A stretch of 46,186 nt of DNA, from the NCBI RefSeq assembly GCF_000231055.2, contig NZ_CM001466.1, positions 3,090,886-3,137,071 on the forward strand, in the 5' to 3' direction. Source of the DNA: Saccharomonospora azurea NA-128. GTDB lineage: Bacteria; Actinomycetota; Actinomycetes; Mycobacteriales; Pseudonocardiaceae. The position numbers and the translations under genes are program-made. A model generated the notes under the pieces. It did not search any database. It saw only the letters and a program-made list of their open reading frames with translations, and was not told where the DNA came from. Positions 25,520-35,585 of this stretch are shown here, one piece after another; the stretch's first letter is position 1, and each line of letters starts with the position of its first letter.

Positions 25520-26413
25520 GTGCGCGTAGGCATTGTGATCCTCCCCGAGGACAGGTGGTGGGCTGCCGAGCCGAAGTGGCGGGCCGCCGAGGAATACGGT
25601 TTCGACCACGCGTGGACGTACGACCACCTCGGTTGGCGTTCGCTGGTCGACGGGCCGTGGTTCGGTGCGGTTCCCACGTTGGCCGCGGCGGCCATGGTGA
25701 CGTCCACCATCAGACTCGGCACGTTCGTGGCCTCACCGAACTTCCGGCATCCGGTGCCTTTCGCCAGAGAGGTCGTCACGCTCGACGATCTCGCCGACGG
25801 GCGGCTCGTGCTCGGCCTCGGTGCCGGCGGGCTCGGCTACGACTCCGCGGTGCTCGGTGGCCCGGAGCTCTCCGCAGCCCAGCGCGCCGACCGCTACGTC
25901 GAGTTCGTCGAGGCCCTCGACCACCTGCTCCGCACCGACGGTGCCGACCACTCCGGCACGTACTACACCGCCCGCGGCGCACGGAACCTTCCCGGATGCG
26001 TCCAGAAGCCACGGTCGCCGCTGCTGCTGGCGGCCGACGGGCCGAGGACCATCCGCTTCGCCGCGCGCTCCGGCGACGGCTGGATCACCACGGGTCGGCC
26101 CGAGGAGGGCCAGACGCACGAGGACTGGTGGCGCCGCGTGGAGGAGCTGTCGAACCGGTTCGACGACGCGCTCGACGAGTCGCGTCGCGAGCGGGTGGTG
26201 CGGTGTCTCAGCCTCGACTCCTCGCCCGTGTTCTCGTTGTCGAGCACCGAGGCGTTCGCCGAGGCGGTGGGCCGGGCCGAGGAGCTGGGGTTCACCGACG
26301 TGGTGGTGCACTGGCCGCGCAGCGGCCCGCCCTACCAGGGCAGGGAGTCGGTGCTGGAGGAGGTCGCCGCCGACCTCCTGCCCAAGGTGCAGGGCCGGGA
26401 CCAGACCAACTGA
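25520..26413 (+). CDS. LLM-class flavin/F420-dependent oxidoreductase
   Basis: Luciferase-like TIM-barrel oxidoreductase of 297 residues. It starts with MRVGIVILPEDRW and shows DHAWTYDHL, TSTIRLGTFVASPNFRHPVP, REVVTLDDLADGRLVLGLGAGG and LLLAADGPRTIRFAARSGDGW, the standard phosphate- and cofactor-binding segments. Actinobacterial members usually use F420; FMN cannot be excluded from sequence. The substrate is unknown. GTG 25520 is supported by a TAGCGT box 7 nt upstream. The 65-base spacer to the divergent HAD gene must hold both promoters. Confidence 0.88.
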   Translation: MRVGIVILPEDRWWAAEPKWRAAEEYGFDHAWTYDHLGWRSLVDGPWFGAVPTLAAAAMVTSTIRLGTFVASPNFRHPVPFAREVVTLDDLADGRLVLGLGAGGLGYDSAVLGGPELSAAQRADRYVEFVEALDHLLRTDGADHSGTYYTARGARNLPGCVQKPRSPLLLAADGPRTIRFAARSGDGWITTGRPEEGQTHEDWWRRVEELSNRFDDALDESRRERVVRCLSLDSSPVFSLSSTEAFAEAVGRAEELGFTDVVVHWPRSGPPYQGRESVLEEVAADLLPKVQGRDQTN

Positions 26414-26593
26414 GTCGCTCGAACGGGTGAATTACACCGAGTGGCGGACCCGGACGGCCCTCCGGCTCGTCGAAAAGCCGGTGACGACGTGATCGAAGAC
26501 GCCCGGGGAACAGGGAACGCGAGGGGCAGCTCGGCCCTCGTGCGGCGGGGTGGAAGCGAAGTGGCAGCAGTCCACTTAACAGGGTTTTCATAA

Positions 26594-28415
<1,822 letters not shown>

Positions 28416-28417
28416 CG

Positions 28418-29347
28418 ATGAGTGAGACGACCGAGCGTACGGGCGTCGAGGACGGTGCCTCCACCCGCAAGGGACCGATCCCGACGTTGTTCGGTGTGGT
28501 GCGGACCGCCCGGCCACGCCAGTGGGTGAAGAACGTCCTCGTGTTCGCGGCACCGTTCACCGCGGGCCAGATCACCAACGTCGACGTCCTGGTCGACGCC
28601 GCAGTGGCGTTCGTGGCGTTCTCGCTCGTCGCGAGCTCGGTCTATCTCGTCAACGACGCCGTGGACGTCGAGGCCGACCGTGCGCATCCCACCAAGCGCA
28701 ACCGGCCGATCGCCGCCGGGATCGTGCCGATCCCGCTCGCGTACGCGTCCGCGGTGGTGTTCTTCGGCGCGGGAATGGCCGTCGGTGTCCTCGCGGACTG
28801 GCGGCTGCTCATCGTGCTCGGCGTGTACGAGGCCGTGCAGCTCGGCTACTGCTTCGGCCTGAAGCACCAGCCGGTGATCGACCTGGTCATCGTCGGTTCG
28901 GGCTTCCTGATGCGGTTGATCGCCGGTGGTGTCGCCACCGGCATCAGCCTGTCGCAGTGGTTCCTGCTGGTCACCGCCTTCGGCTCGCTGTTCATGGTGG
29001 CGGGCAAGCGGTTCGCCGAGGTCATGCTGTTCGAGCGCACCGGAGCGAAGATCCGGTCGTCGTTGAAGAAGTACTCGGGCAGCTACCTTCGGTTCGTCTG
29101 GGCGACGTCGGCGGCAATACTGATCATGACGTACTGCCTGTGGGCGTTCGAGCAACAGCAGCGGGTGCCCGGCACGGTGTGGAGCGTCATCTCCATCGTG
29201 CCGTTCGTGATCGCGGTGCTGCGGTACGCCGTGGATGTCGACGGCGGCAACGCGGGTGAGCCGGAGGAGATCGCGCTGCGCGACCGCGTGTTGCAGGTGC
29301 TGGGCGCGAGCTGGGTCATCACGCTCGCGTGCTCGTACTACCTGTGA
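28418..29347 (+). CDS. ubiA: Decaprenyl-phosphate phosphoribosyltransferase (UbiA family, Rv3806c-like)
   Basis: Integral membrane prenyl-phosphate phosphoribosyltransferase of 309 residues that transfers 5-phosphoribose from PRPP to decaprenyl phosphate, the first committed step to the arabinose donor. The first Asp-rich motif is NDAVDVEADRAHPTKRNRPI and the second region FGLKHQPVIDLVIVGSGFL, as in Rv3806c, with about nine helices. The N-terminal PRQWVKN is also typical. It is the last gene of the glf operon and is tail-to-tail with emb, with 4 bases between the stops. Confidence 0.95.
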   Translation: MSETTERTGVEDGASTRKGPIPTLFGVVRTARPRQWVKNVLVFAAPFTAGQITNVDVLVDAAVAFVAFSLVASSVYLVNDAVDVEADRAHPTKRNRPIAAGIVPIPLAYASAVVFFGAGMAVGVLADWRLLIVLGVYEAVQLGYCFGLKHQPVIDLVIVGSGFLMRLIAGGVATGISLSQWFLLVTAFGSLFMVAGKRFAEVMLFERTGAKIRSSLKKYSGSYLRFVWATSAAILIMTYCLWAFEQQQRVPGTVWSVISIVPFVIAVLRYAVDVDGGNAGEPEEIALRDRVLQVLGASWVITLACSYYL

Positions 29348-29351
29348 GCGT

Positions 29352-32147
29352 TCACCGCGGCAGTCCCTCCAGCGGCGGCGCCACGTAGTCCAGGCGGAAC
29401 ACGCTGATCTCCTGGCGCATCGCGTCGCCGCGCAGGTAGGTCGGCACCGGCACGAGTGTCGCGACGTCCAGCAGCGGCGCGTAGGGGCCGCCGGCCTCGG
29501 TCGTGTACGACATGCCGGTGAGCCAGCGCAGTCGCGGTCCCACGGTCACCAGGTGGGTCACGGGCTGGGTGACGCCGTGGGCGACGGCGGCCGGTCGCCG
29601 GCACGGCAGGAAGAACGCGTTCACCCAGTCCAGCGCGATGGGCTGGGACGCCGGCAGGTAGTCGCCGAGCGGGACGACCTGAGGCAGCCGCGGGGTTCCC
29701 ACGGCGAGCCGGCCGCCCTCGCCGTGGTCGACGGCCACCACACGGACGCGGGCGGCGCCACGCGGGTCGAGGCGAGCCTCCCGCCACGACCCGTCGCCCA
29801 GGCGCAGCCGGTTCTCGCGGACGACGCTGCCGTCGGCGCGGGCGAACTGGACGGTCGCCGACACCGCGCCGTGTCCGGTGAGCGGCACGACCAGGGGCGA
29901 CGAGCCGTCGGTGCCGGGCGGCAGCGGGTACCAGGGGCTCGTCCAGGACGTCGGGGAGTCCTGATCGGCGCTTCCCCAGACCGGAGCGTCCGGTGTGCCG
30001 TAGGGAGCGGGTGGGGGTCTGTCCTCCGGGTAGCCCGCGTCGAGGCGGAAGCCGTGCTGGGAGCCGGTGCCCGGCTCGGCCCGGAGCAGTCCCGCGCGCA
30101 CGTCCGGTTCCACGTCGAGCCAGTCCTCGACTCCACAGCCTCCGGTGAACGACGCCAGTGTCGACCCCGCGACGCTGTAGGTGTGCTGGCGGGAGTGCAG
30201 CGGGTAGGCCAGCGACACCAGTTCGAGGGCGACCGTGCCCAGTGCGAGCAGCGGCAGCGACCAGGCCGGCGACGGCAGGCGCCGCCACGCGCCGAGCAGT
30301 CCCACGACCGCCAGCAGGATGCCGCCGCCGAGGACGAGGTCGGCGAGGTCGACTCCGCCCACGTCCGGTTCCTCGCGCGACCACGGCACGCCGAGGTCGG
30401 CGACGAACCACCACCGCAGCGGCACGGCGAGCGCCCAGGCGCCGGCGGCGGCGACGGCGACGAGGAACAGTGACCGCTCCAGGGGGCGGCGCAGCGCGCC
30501 CGAGCGGACGGTGTGGACCACCGCGGCGACGAGCACCGCGGCGATGGCGCCGAGGGCGCCGAAGTGGTGGGTGTACTTGGTCGGGGTGAAGGCCAGGGCG
30601 ACGAAGAACAGGACGGCCACCAGCAGCGCTCGCCGGGTCGGGCGGGTCGCGAGGCCGGGCGTGCGCCGGGTGGTCAGCAGCACGGCGAGGACGAGCATCG
30701 CGAGCCACAGCAGCACCAGCGGCATGCGCCGGTTGAGGCCGCCCTGCACGGGGTCGAGCAGGTCCTCGTAGCGTCTGAACTCGTCGAACACACCGAAGGC
30801 GGGACCGATGGCGGTGCGCACCTCCGTCGAGTGCACGACCGCGGCGAGCGACTGGTCGGCGAACATCACCAGCAGCGGGAGCGCGGCCGCGCCGAGTACG
30901 ACCGGCACCAGCACCACGCCGTAGTGCCGTCCCAACCGCACGAGGCCACCGGCGGCGGCCACGAACGGTGCCACGGCCACCACGCCGGTGGGGGTGACGG
31001 CCACGGTGAGTCCGGCCGCGAACACCGCGACGGCCAGCGCGGCGGCGCTCCGTGTGGCCACGGCGCGTTCCAGCAGCAGGAACACCAGGACCGTGCCGAG
31101 CATGACCCACGGTTCCGGGCGCAGGCCGATCCCGAACGGGAGGTACCAGAGAGCGAAGGCCCCGGCCGCGCCGTAGCGCGCCGCCGCGCTGGTCCCGCGC
31201 GTCAGCCGCGGCAGCAGCAGCCGGTCGACGAGGAGCCACACCACAACCCCGAGCAGCACGGACGGCAACCGCAGCCACCACAGCGCGTCGCCGACCTGCA
31301 CGACACCCCGGTACAGCTCGTAGAACCAGCTGAACGGCGCCTCCGGCGCGTTGAGCCAGCGGAAGTAGTTGCCGACGAAGTCGCTGTCCGCGGCGGCCTT
31401 CAGCATGGTGACGATGTAGCCGTCGTCCACCGTGGGAGCGCCGACGACGAGCCAGCCCGCCAGCGCACCGAGCACGACGACGTCCGGCCCGCGGGGCCGC
31501 CACCACCCGCGAGGGAGGAACCGGACCCGGCGGCGTGTGCTCGCCTGTTCCCGGACGAGCAGCACCAGCATCGCGGTCGCCGCCGCCGGGGCCACGACGG
31601 CGAGCGCGAGCCGGGCCGGGCCGGGCGTGCTGTCGAACCGCGTGTCGGCCACCACTTCCACACGGAGATCGGTTTGATCCGCCGCCTCGGTGAACATCCC
31701 TGTCACCACAGGCGTGTACGGGGTGTGTGCGATCCGTTCACCGTCGACCGACACGACCGTGCCGTGGGGGCCGGACGACACCGCCCACTCGCAGTCGCGA
31801 CCCGCCGGGGAGGTGACCAGTGTTTCGTCTCCGACGTGCACCGACACGAGATCGTCGGCCACTTCGACACCCAATCCGGTGCCGATGTGCTGTTCGACAG
31901 GCGCGTCAGGGGGTGCCGTGGTAGACAGCAGCAGACCCTCACTGAGCGTGTTCACATCTGTACAGCGGAAGGTGACATCCATTCGGTGGGGTTCGTACGG
32001 AAGGAGCGGCAACGTCCTGTCCGCCACCTGAGCATCCGGCCACTCGTACGTCACGGTTCGCGTCTCCACCGGTGCGAGCACGAAGAGCCCGGCTGACACC
32101 ATGGACAGGAGGCCGCACACCGTGATCAACCAGATACGGAAGGTCAC
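29352..32147 (-). CDS. emb: Emb-type arabinosyltransferase
   Basis: Membrane GT-C arabinofuranosyltransferase of 931 residues, shorter than mycobacterial EmbA/B/C (about 1,090). Emb N-terminal domain (about 20-190), some 13-15 helices and the C-terminal carbohydrate-binding domain (SPTSWTSPWYPLPPG onward) are all present. The catalytic loop reads VDDGYIVTMLKAA with NYFRWLNAPEAPF downstream; the Asp-Asp pair is intact and the Met matches EmbB Met306, the ethambutol-resistance position. It uses decaprenyl-phosphoryl-arabinose outside the cell. Only one emb is seen, compared with three in M. tuberculosis. GTG 32147 follows a TAGGCT box by 6 nt. Confidence 0.93.
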   Translation of the reverse strand: MTFRIWLITVCGLLSMVSAGLFVLAPVETRTVTYEWPDAQVADRTLPLLPYEPHRMDVTFRCTDVNTLSEGLLLSTTAPPDAPVEQHIGTGLGVEVADDLVSVHVGDETLVTSPAGRDCEWAVSSGPHGTVVSVDGERIAHTPYTPVVTGMFTEAADQTDLRVEVVADTRFDSTPGPARLALAVVAPAAATAMLVLLVREQASTRRRVRFLPRGWWRPRGPDVVVLGALAGWLVVGAPTVDDGYIVTMLKAAADSDFVGNYFRWLNAPEAPFSWFYELYRGVVQVGDALWWLRLPSVLLGVVVWLLVDRLLLPRLTRGTSAAARYGAAGAFALWYLPFGIGLRPEPWVMLGTVLVFLLLERAVATRSAAALAVAVFAAGLTVAVTPTGVVAVAPFVAAAGGLVRLGRHYGVVLVPVVLGAAALPLLVMFADQSLAAVVHSTEVRTAIGPAFGVFDEFRRYEDLLDPVQGGLNRRMPLVLLWLAMLVLAVLLTTRRTPGLATRPTRRALLVAVLFFVALAFTPTKYTHHFGALGAIAAVLVAAVVHTVRSGALRRPLERSLFLVAVAAAGAWALAVPLRWWFVADLGVPWSREEPDVGGVDLADLVLGGGILLAVVGLLGAWRRLPSPAWSLPLLALGTVALELVSLAYPLHSRQHTYSVAGSTLASFTGGCGVEDWLDVEPDVRAGLLRAEPGTGSQHGFRLDAGYPEDRPPPAPYGTPDAPVWGSADQDSPTSWTSPWYPLPPGTDGSSPLVVPLTGHGAVSATVQFARADGSVVRENRLRLGDGSWREARLDPRGAARVRVVAVDHGEGGRLAVGTPRLPQVVPLGDYLPASQPIALDWVNAFFLPCRRPAAVAHGVTQPVTHLVTVGPRLRWLTGMSYTTEAGGPYAPLLDVATLVPVPTYLRGDAMRQEISVFRLDYVAPPLEGLPR

Positions 32148-32149
32148 CG

Positions 32150-33712
32150 TTGGAGCCTAGAGAACGGTTCGACGTTTTCTCTCGCCGGGCCACCTTGCTG
32201 GTGGTGACCGGCTCCGCCCTGCTCGCGGCAGGGGTCTTCCTCGTCGTCAAGGACGGCCTCATCGACGACGCCTACATCACGCTCGCCTACGCCAAGAACC
32301 TCGCCGTGCACGGTGAGTGGGGACTCGTGCCGGGGATGCAGGCCAACTCCGCCACCTCGCCGCTCAACGTGCTGCTCCTCGGTGCGCTCACGCTGCTCAC
32401 GCGCGTGTTCGGCGAGGCGCAACCGGTCGTGGCGCTCGGCGCGTTGACGGTGCTGGCCACGGCGGTGCTCGCCTGGGGGTGGACCCGTCTGGCCCGGGTG
32501 TACCGGCTGCCGGTGCCGGTGGTGTTCCTCGGCGTGCTGGTGGTGCTGACCAACCCGTTCGTGTTGTCGGCCATCGGTCTCGAGGTGCTGCTCATCCCGG
32601 CGGTGCTCGTGGTACTCACGGCGTTCGCCGCGGAGGGGCGCCCGGTCGCGTTCGGCGTGGCGGCGGCGCTGACCGTGCTGGTGCGCCTCGACCTCGTGAT
32701 CTTCGTGCTGTTGCTGGCGTTCTCGGTCGCCGCGATCCGGCGGCGGCTCGGCAAGGCCGCGCTCACGGCCGTGTTCGTGGCCGCTCCGTGGTACGTGTTC
32801 AGCTGGATCGCGCTGGGCTCGGCCGTCCCGGACACGCTCGTCATCAAGCAGGAGCAGGAGGGGCTGTTCGGCAGGTGGACCTACGCGACGGGCCCGGTCA
32901 TGTACTACCTCGGCGAGAAGTTCGCGGTGGGGATGGCCTTCGCTCCCGCGTTACTGGGGGTCGTCGCGTGGTTCGGCCTCGTGGGACTGCGGCTGGCGCG
33001 ACGCTGGACACGGTTTCCCGAGGTCTCCGCGCTCGTGGCACTCGGTGGGGGCGCGGTCGCCTACTTCCTCGTCTACACCGCCCTCGGGGTGGGTCCGTAC
33101 CACTGGTACTACGTGGCACCGGCCACCGCGCTCGGCATGTTCGCAGTCGCCGCGCTCGGGGTGTGGTGGCGGACGGCGAAGCAGGACGACGCTCTGCTGG
33201 ATCGCACTCCACTGGTGGCACTCGGCCTGGTGGCCGTGTTCGTGGCCGGCGCCGTGACGGTCGGTGCGACGCGGGGCGTGCCCTGGCGCTCACCCGTGAT
33301 CTTCGGGAACTGGGCGAGTGCGTCGGACTACGCGCACGTCGGGCGGGAACTGCGCGAACGCGTCGGCGGTGACACGGTCGCCTCGCCCGGGGAGATCGGC
33401 ACGCTGGCCTACCACTGCGAGTGCCGCATCGTCGACGTGTTCTCCGACCGCGGTCGGGTGGCCGAACTCGTGGAGAAGCGCATCGCCGACGCCGGGCCGG
33501 TGTCGGCGGCGCTGCTCCGGCTGAACTACCTGTTCTTCGACGGCAGTGTCGAGCGGGCCGAGGTCGACCACCGGCTGCGCTACAAGCGCGGGCCCGGTGC
33601 GGGCGAGAACGTCTGGCAGGTGCATTCCGACGCCCTCGGGGTCGGGCACTTCACCCTCGTGCCCGCGGAGGACGCGCAGCGGACGCCGCCCGTGTCGACC
33701 ACGACCCGGTGA
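32150..33712 (+). CDS. GT-C family membrane glycosyltransferase
   Basis: Polytopic protein of 520 residues with about ten helices and a C-terminal soluble domain from about 410. The first external loop reads LIDDAYITLAYAKNLAVHG, with an Asp-Asp pair after helix 1, and SATSPLNVLLLG; this is the shared pattern of the three GT-C proteins in the window. It probably uses a polyprenyl-phosphate sugar outside the membrane; sugar unknown. TTG 32150 is accepted because GGAAGG lies 6 nt upstream; the next in-frame candidates (GTG near 32200) would delete part of helix 1. Its start is only 2 bases from that of the divergent emb gene. Confidence 0.8.
   Translation: MEPRERFDVFSRRATLLVVTGSALLAAGVFLVVKDGLIDDAYITLAYAKNLAVHGEWGLVPGMQANSATSPLNVLLLGALTLLTRVFGEAQPVVALGALTVLATAVLAWGWTRLARVYRLPVPVVFLGVLVVLTNPFVLSAIGLEVLLIPAVLVVLTAFAAEGRPVAFGVAAALTVLVRLDLVIFVLLLAFSVAAIRRRLGKAALTAVFVAAPWYVFSWIALGSAVPDTLVIKQEQEGLFGRWTYATGPVMYYLGEKFAVGMAFAPALLGVVAWFGLVGLRLARRWTRFPEVSALVALGGGAVAYFLVYTALGVGPYHWYYVAPATALGMFAVAALGVWWRTAKQDDALLDRTPLVALGLVAVFVAGAVTVGATRGVPWRSPVIFGNWASASDYAHVGRELRERVGGDTVASPGEIGTLAYHCECRIVDVFSDRGRVAELVEKRIADAGPVSAALLRLNYLFFDGSVERAEVDHRLRYKRGPGAGENVWQVHSDALGVGHFTLVPAEDAQRTPPVSTTTR
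32154..32159 (-). promoter_or_regulatory. Putative -10 box of emb (leaderless), inside the divergent gene
   Basis: TAGGCT on the minus strand, 6 nt before GTG 32147. The box lies within codons 2-4 of the plus-strand GT-C gene. Confidence 0.45.
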
Positions 33713-33723
33713 CGGCGGTCGGC

Positions 33724-34347
33724 TCAGCGGTGGGCGTGCGCCCGGTCCCGAGCCCGGCGCACCTTCAGCACCGCGTGCACGTCGCGCGTGTACAGCTGCG
33801 AGCCGTCGGTGAAGTGGAAGGCGATCACGGGACGGGGCGGGATGCTGTGTCCCAGAAACGGTGCGTCGAGTGCGGTGAGGTGCTCGACGTCGCGTTCCTC
33901 GAACGTCGTGAACACCGGCGCGTCGACCACCTCGCCGCTCGCTGCACCGGCCAGGACCGCCGTCGGGTACACCACCGCGATCCGGCGATCGGTGACGACC
34001 ACGCGCGCCTCGCCGTGGCTGGCGGCGAGGTGGTCGGCGATCCGGAGGGCGATCTGGTCGGCGTGGTCGGCGGTGGCCCAGTATCCGAGCGTGGGGTCGT
34101 CGGTCCAGTCCTCGGCGGGCAGGTTCTCCACCGGGAGCGGCCACCGCGGGCGGTCGCCGCGCACCGCGGGAAGGTCCCGGGCCGGTGCGTACGGCACGTG
34201 GCGGCGTCCTCCCACGAGCGCGCCGACGTGCGCGCGCACGGGCGGGCAACCGAGGAGGAGCCGCTCACCGTCGTCGAGCCAGTGCCGGGCGAGCTCCGTC
34301 TCGACGATCTCGTCGTTGTGCGCCGCCCGTCTCGGGTCCGCTTCCAT
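33724..34347 (-). CDS. Hypothetical protein (207 aa), coupled to upstream gene
   Basis: Unrecognised soluble protein. Residues 115-207 are beta-rich with segments such as ARVVVTDRRIAVVYPTAVL and PVIAFHFTDGSQLYTRD, resembling the strand pattern of PH-like domains in which a membrane-face signal (xVTDxRhhhhx) recurs. The ATG at 34347 overlaps the TGA of the upstream gene (TGATG), so translation is coupled. No signal peptide or membrane helix is visible. Ends 11 bases from the stop of the convergent GT-C gene. The PH-like idea is tentative. Confidence 0.7.
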   Translation of the reverse strand: MEADPRRAAHNDEIVETELARHWLDDGERLLLGCPPVRAHVGALVGGRRHVPYAPARDLPAVRGDRPRWPLPVENLPAEDWTDDPTLGYWATADHADQIALRIADHLAASHGEARVVVTDRRIAVVYPTAVLAGAASGEVVDAPVFTTFEERDVEHLTALDAPFLGHSIPPRPVIAFHFTDGSQLYTRDVHAVLKVRRARDRAHAHR

Positions 34348-35129
34348 CAACGTTCAAGCCCCAGACACAGCATCCACTCGAACACGCTCTCGTCGTCGAC
34401 GCCGAGCAACAGGTCGAGGCCGGAGCCGTCCACGAAGGACACCCGCAGGCACGGTCGGGTGCGCATGCACAGGCGGCGCCGGGACACGGTGATGTCGCCG
34501 ATCCGGCTGCGTTCGACGGCTGCGGTCACCGTCATCGGCGGGCAGGTGACGGGCACGTCGGCCGCGTTGTCGCCGTAGCGCCTCGCGCGGTCGGTGACGA
34601 TGTCGACGAGTTCCCTGCCGAGGCCGATCGTCTTGCGCAGCAGCGACCCCGTCCGTCGCTGCACCGGCACTCGATGGACGTCCAGCACCAGCAGCCGCGC
34701 CGAGGTCAGCGCCCACGTGCGCCACTCGCCGACGCCGGTGGGCGCGACGTGCCGCAGGGTCGTGTGGGCCAGGCAGCCGGGGTGATCACCGAACACGACG
34801 ACGTCCGGAGGCTGCCCTCCCGGACCGGGGTCGAGCTCGGTCGGCACGGTGGTCGTGCCGCGGCCGAGTTCCCAGACCGCGGCGGTCGCCTGTCCTTTCT
34901 CGTCGAGCCCGGTCACGTCGTGAGCGATCCGGTTGCCGCTGGCCGCCCACAGCACGGTCTCTCCCGCGGGGACCACCTGCCGGGCCAGTGTGGCGGGGCC
35001 GGGTACGCCGACGAGCCCGGCGAGCGGGGACTCGCGTCCGGCGGATCGATGCCGCCCCGTGGGGCCGGGGCGCTGCGTCGGGACGGAGTGCAGCGCCCGG
35101 TTCCGATGCTCCCACCGTGTTCGGCTCAC
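34347..35129 (-). CDS. Hypothetical protein (260 aa), PH-like
   Basis: Unrecognised protein with an Arg/His-rich N-terminus and a beta-rich body: WRTWALTSARLLVLDVHRVP near 135-155 and ERSRIGDITVSRRRLCMRT with CLRVSFVDGSGLDLLLG near 207-245. The alternation (LTSARLLVLDV, then a basic helix, then FVDGSGLDLLL) parallels the partner gene, suggesting both derive from a common PH-like fold (inference). GTG 35129 has AAGGGGAG about 6 nt upstream. It is translationally coupled to the next gene by TGATG. Function unknown. Confidence 0.7.
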   Translation of the reverse strand: MSRTRWEHRNRALHSVPTQRPGPTGRHRSAGRESPLAGLVGVPGPATLARQVVPAGETVLWAASGNRIAHDVTGLDEKGQATAAVWELGRGTTTVPTELDPGPGGQPPDVVVFGDHPGCLAHTTLRHVAPTGVGEWRTWALTSARLLVLDVHRVPVQRRTGSLLRKTIGLGRELVDIVTDRARRYGDNAADVPVTCPPMTVTAAVERSRIGDITVSRRRLCMRTRPCLRVSFVDGSGLDLLLGVDDESVFEWMLCLGLER

Positions 35130-35193
35130 GATGCTCCCCTTGGGTTCGCGCTTGCTGCCCGCTCACTGTGCTCGTTCGGACGTGCGCGCGTTG

Positions 35194-35484
35194 TCATCGG
35201 TTCCGTCGGCGAGGGGAGCGCGTCGGCGGTCCGGCCGACACCGAGCCGAGACATTCCGCGCGGTAGTGGTCGAAGAGGGCGTCCTGGGCGGCCTTGACCT
35301 CGGCCGGCGGCTGCATCGGCTCGGACGGGACGTCGCCGCCGGCTTCGGCGGCGCGGATGGCCTGGACTCGCTCCGCCCAGACGGTGAGGTCGTCGGCCGG
35401 CTCCTCGGGCGGCTCCCGGATCGTGTCGAGGAGGTCGAGGACAAGGCGCTGGGATCGTCGATTTCCGCGGCCCCTGACCCGCAC
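35194..35484 (-). CDS. Small hypothetical protein (96 aa)
   Basis: Short helical protein with sequence such as SQRLVLDLLDTIREPPEEPA and DALFDHYRAECLG, ending in a basic tail (PTRSPRRRNR). The body has balanced acidic and basic residues typical of real coding sequence, whereas the open frame upstream of 35484 is Arg/Pro/Ser-rich and probably not translated. GTG 35484 lacks a clear ribosome site, so the start is uncertain. It is divergent from the GT-C gene at 35586 and 64 bases before the PH-like gene on the same strand. No function can be assigned. Confidence 0.5.
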   Translation of the reverse strand: MRVRGRGNRRSQRLVLDLLDTIREPPEEPADDLTVWAERVQAIRAAEAGGDVPSEPMQPPAEVKAAQDALFDHYRAECLGSVSAGPPTRSPRRRNR

Positions 35485-35585
35485 CCGAACGGTGTCACGC
35501 CGGGCCGGAGCGCCTCCCCACCGGCCGGAACGGGGAAACAGCCGGTAGCTTACGAACCGGGTCGGGCCGAACGAGTTGGGTGGAG

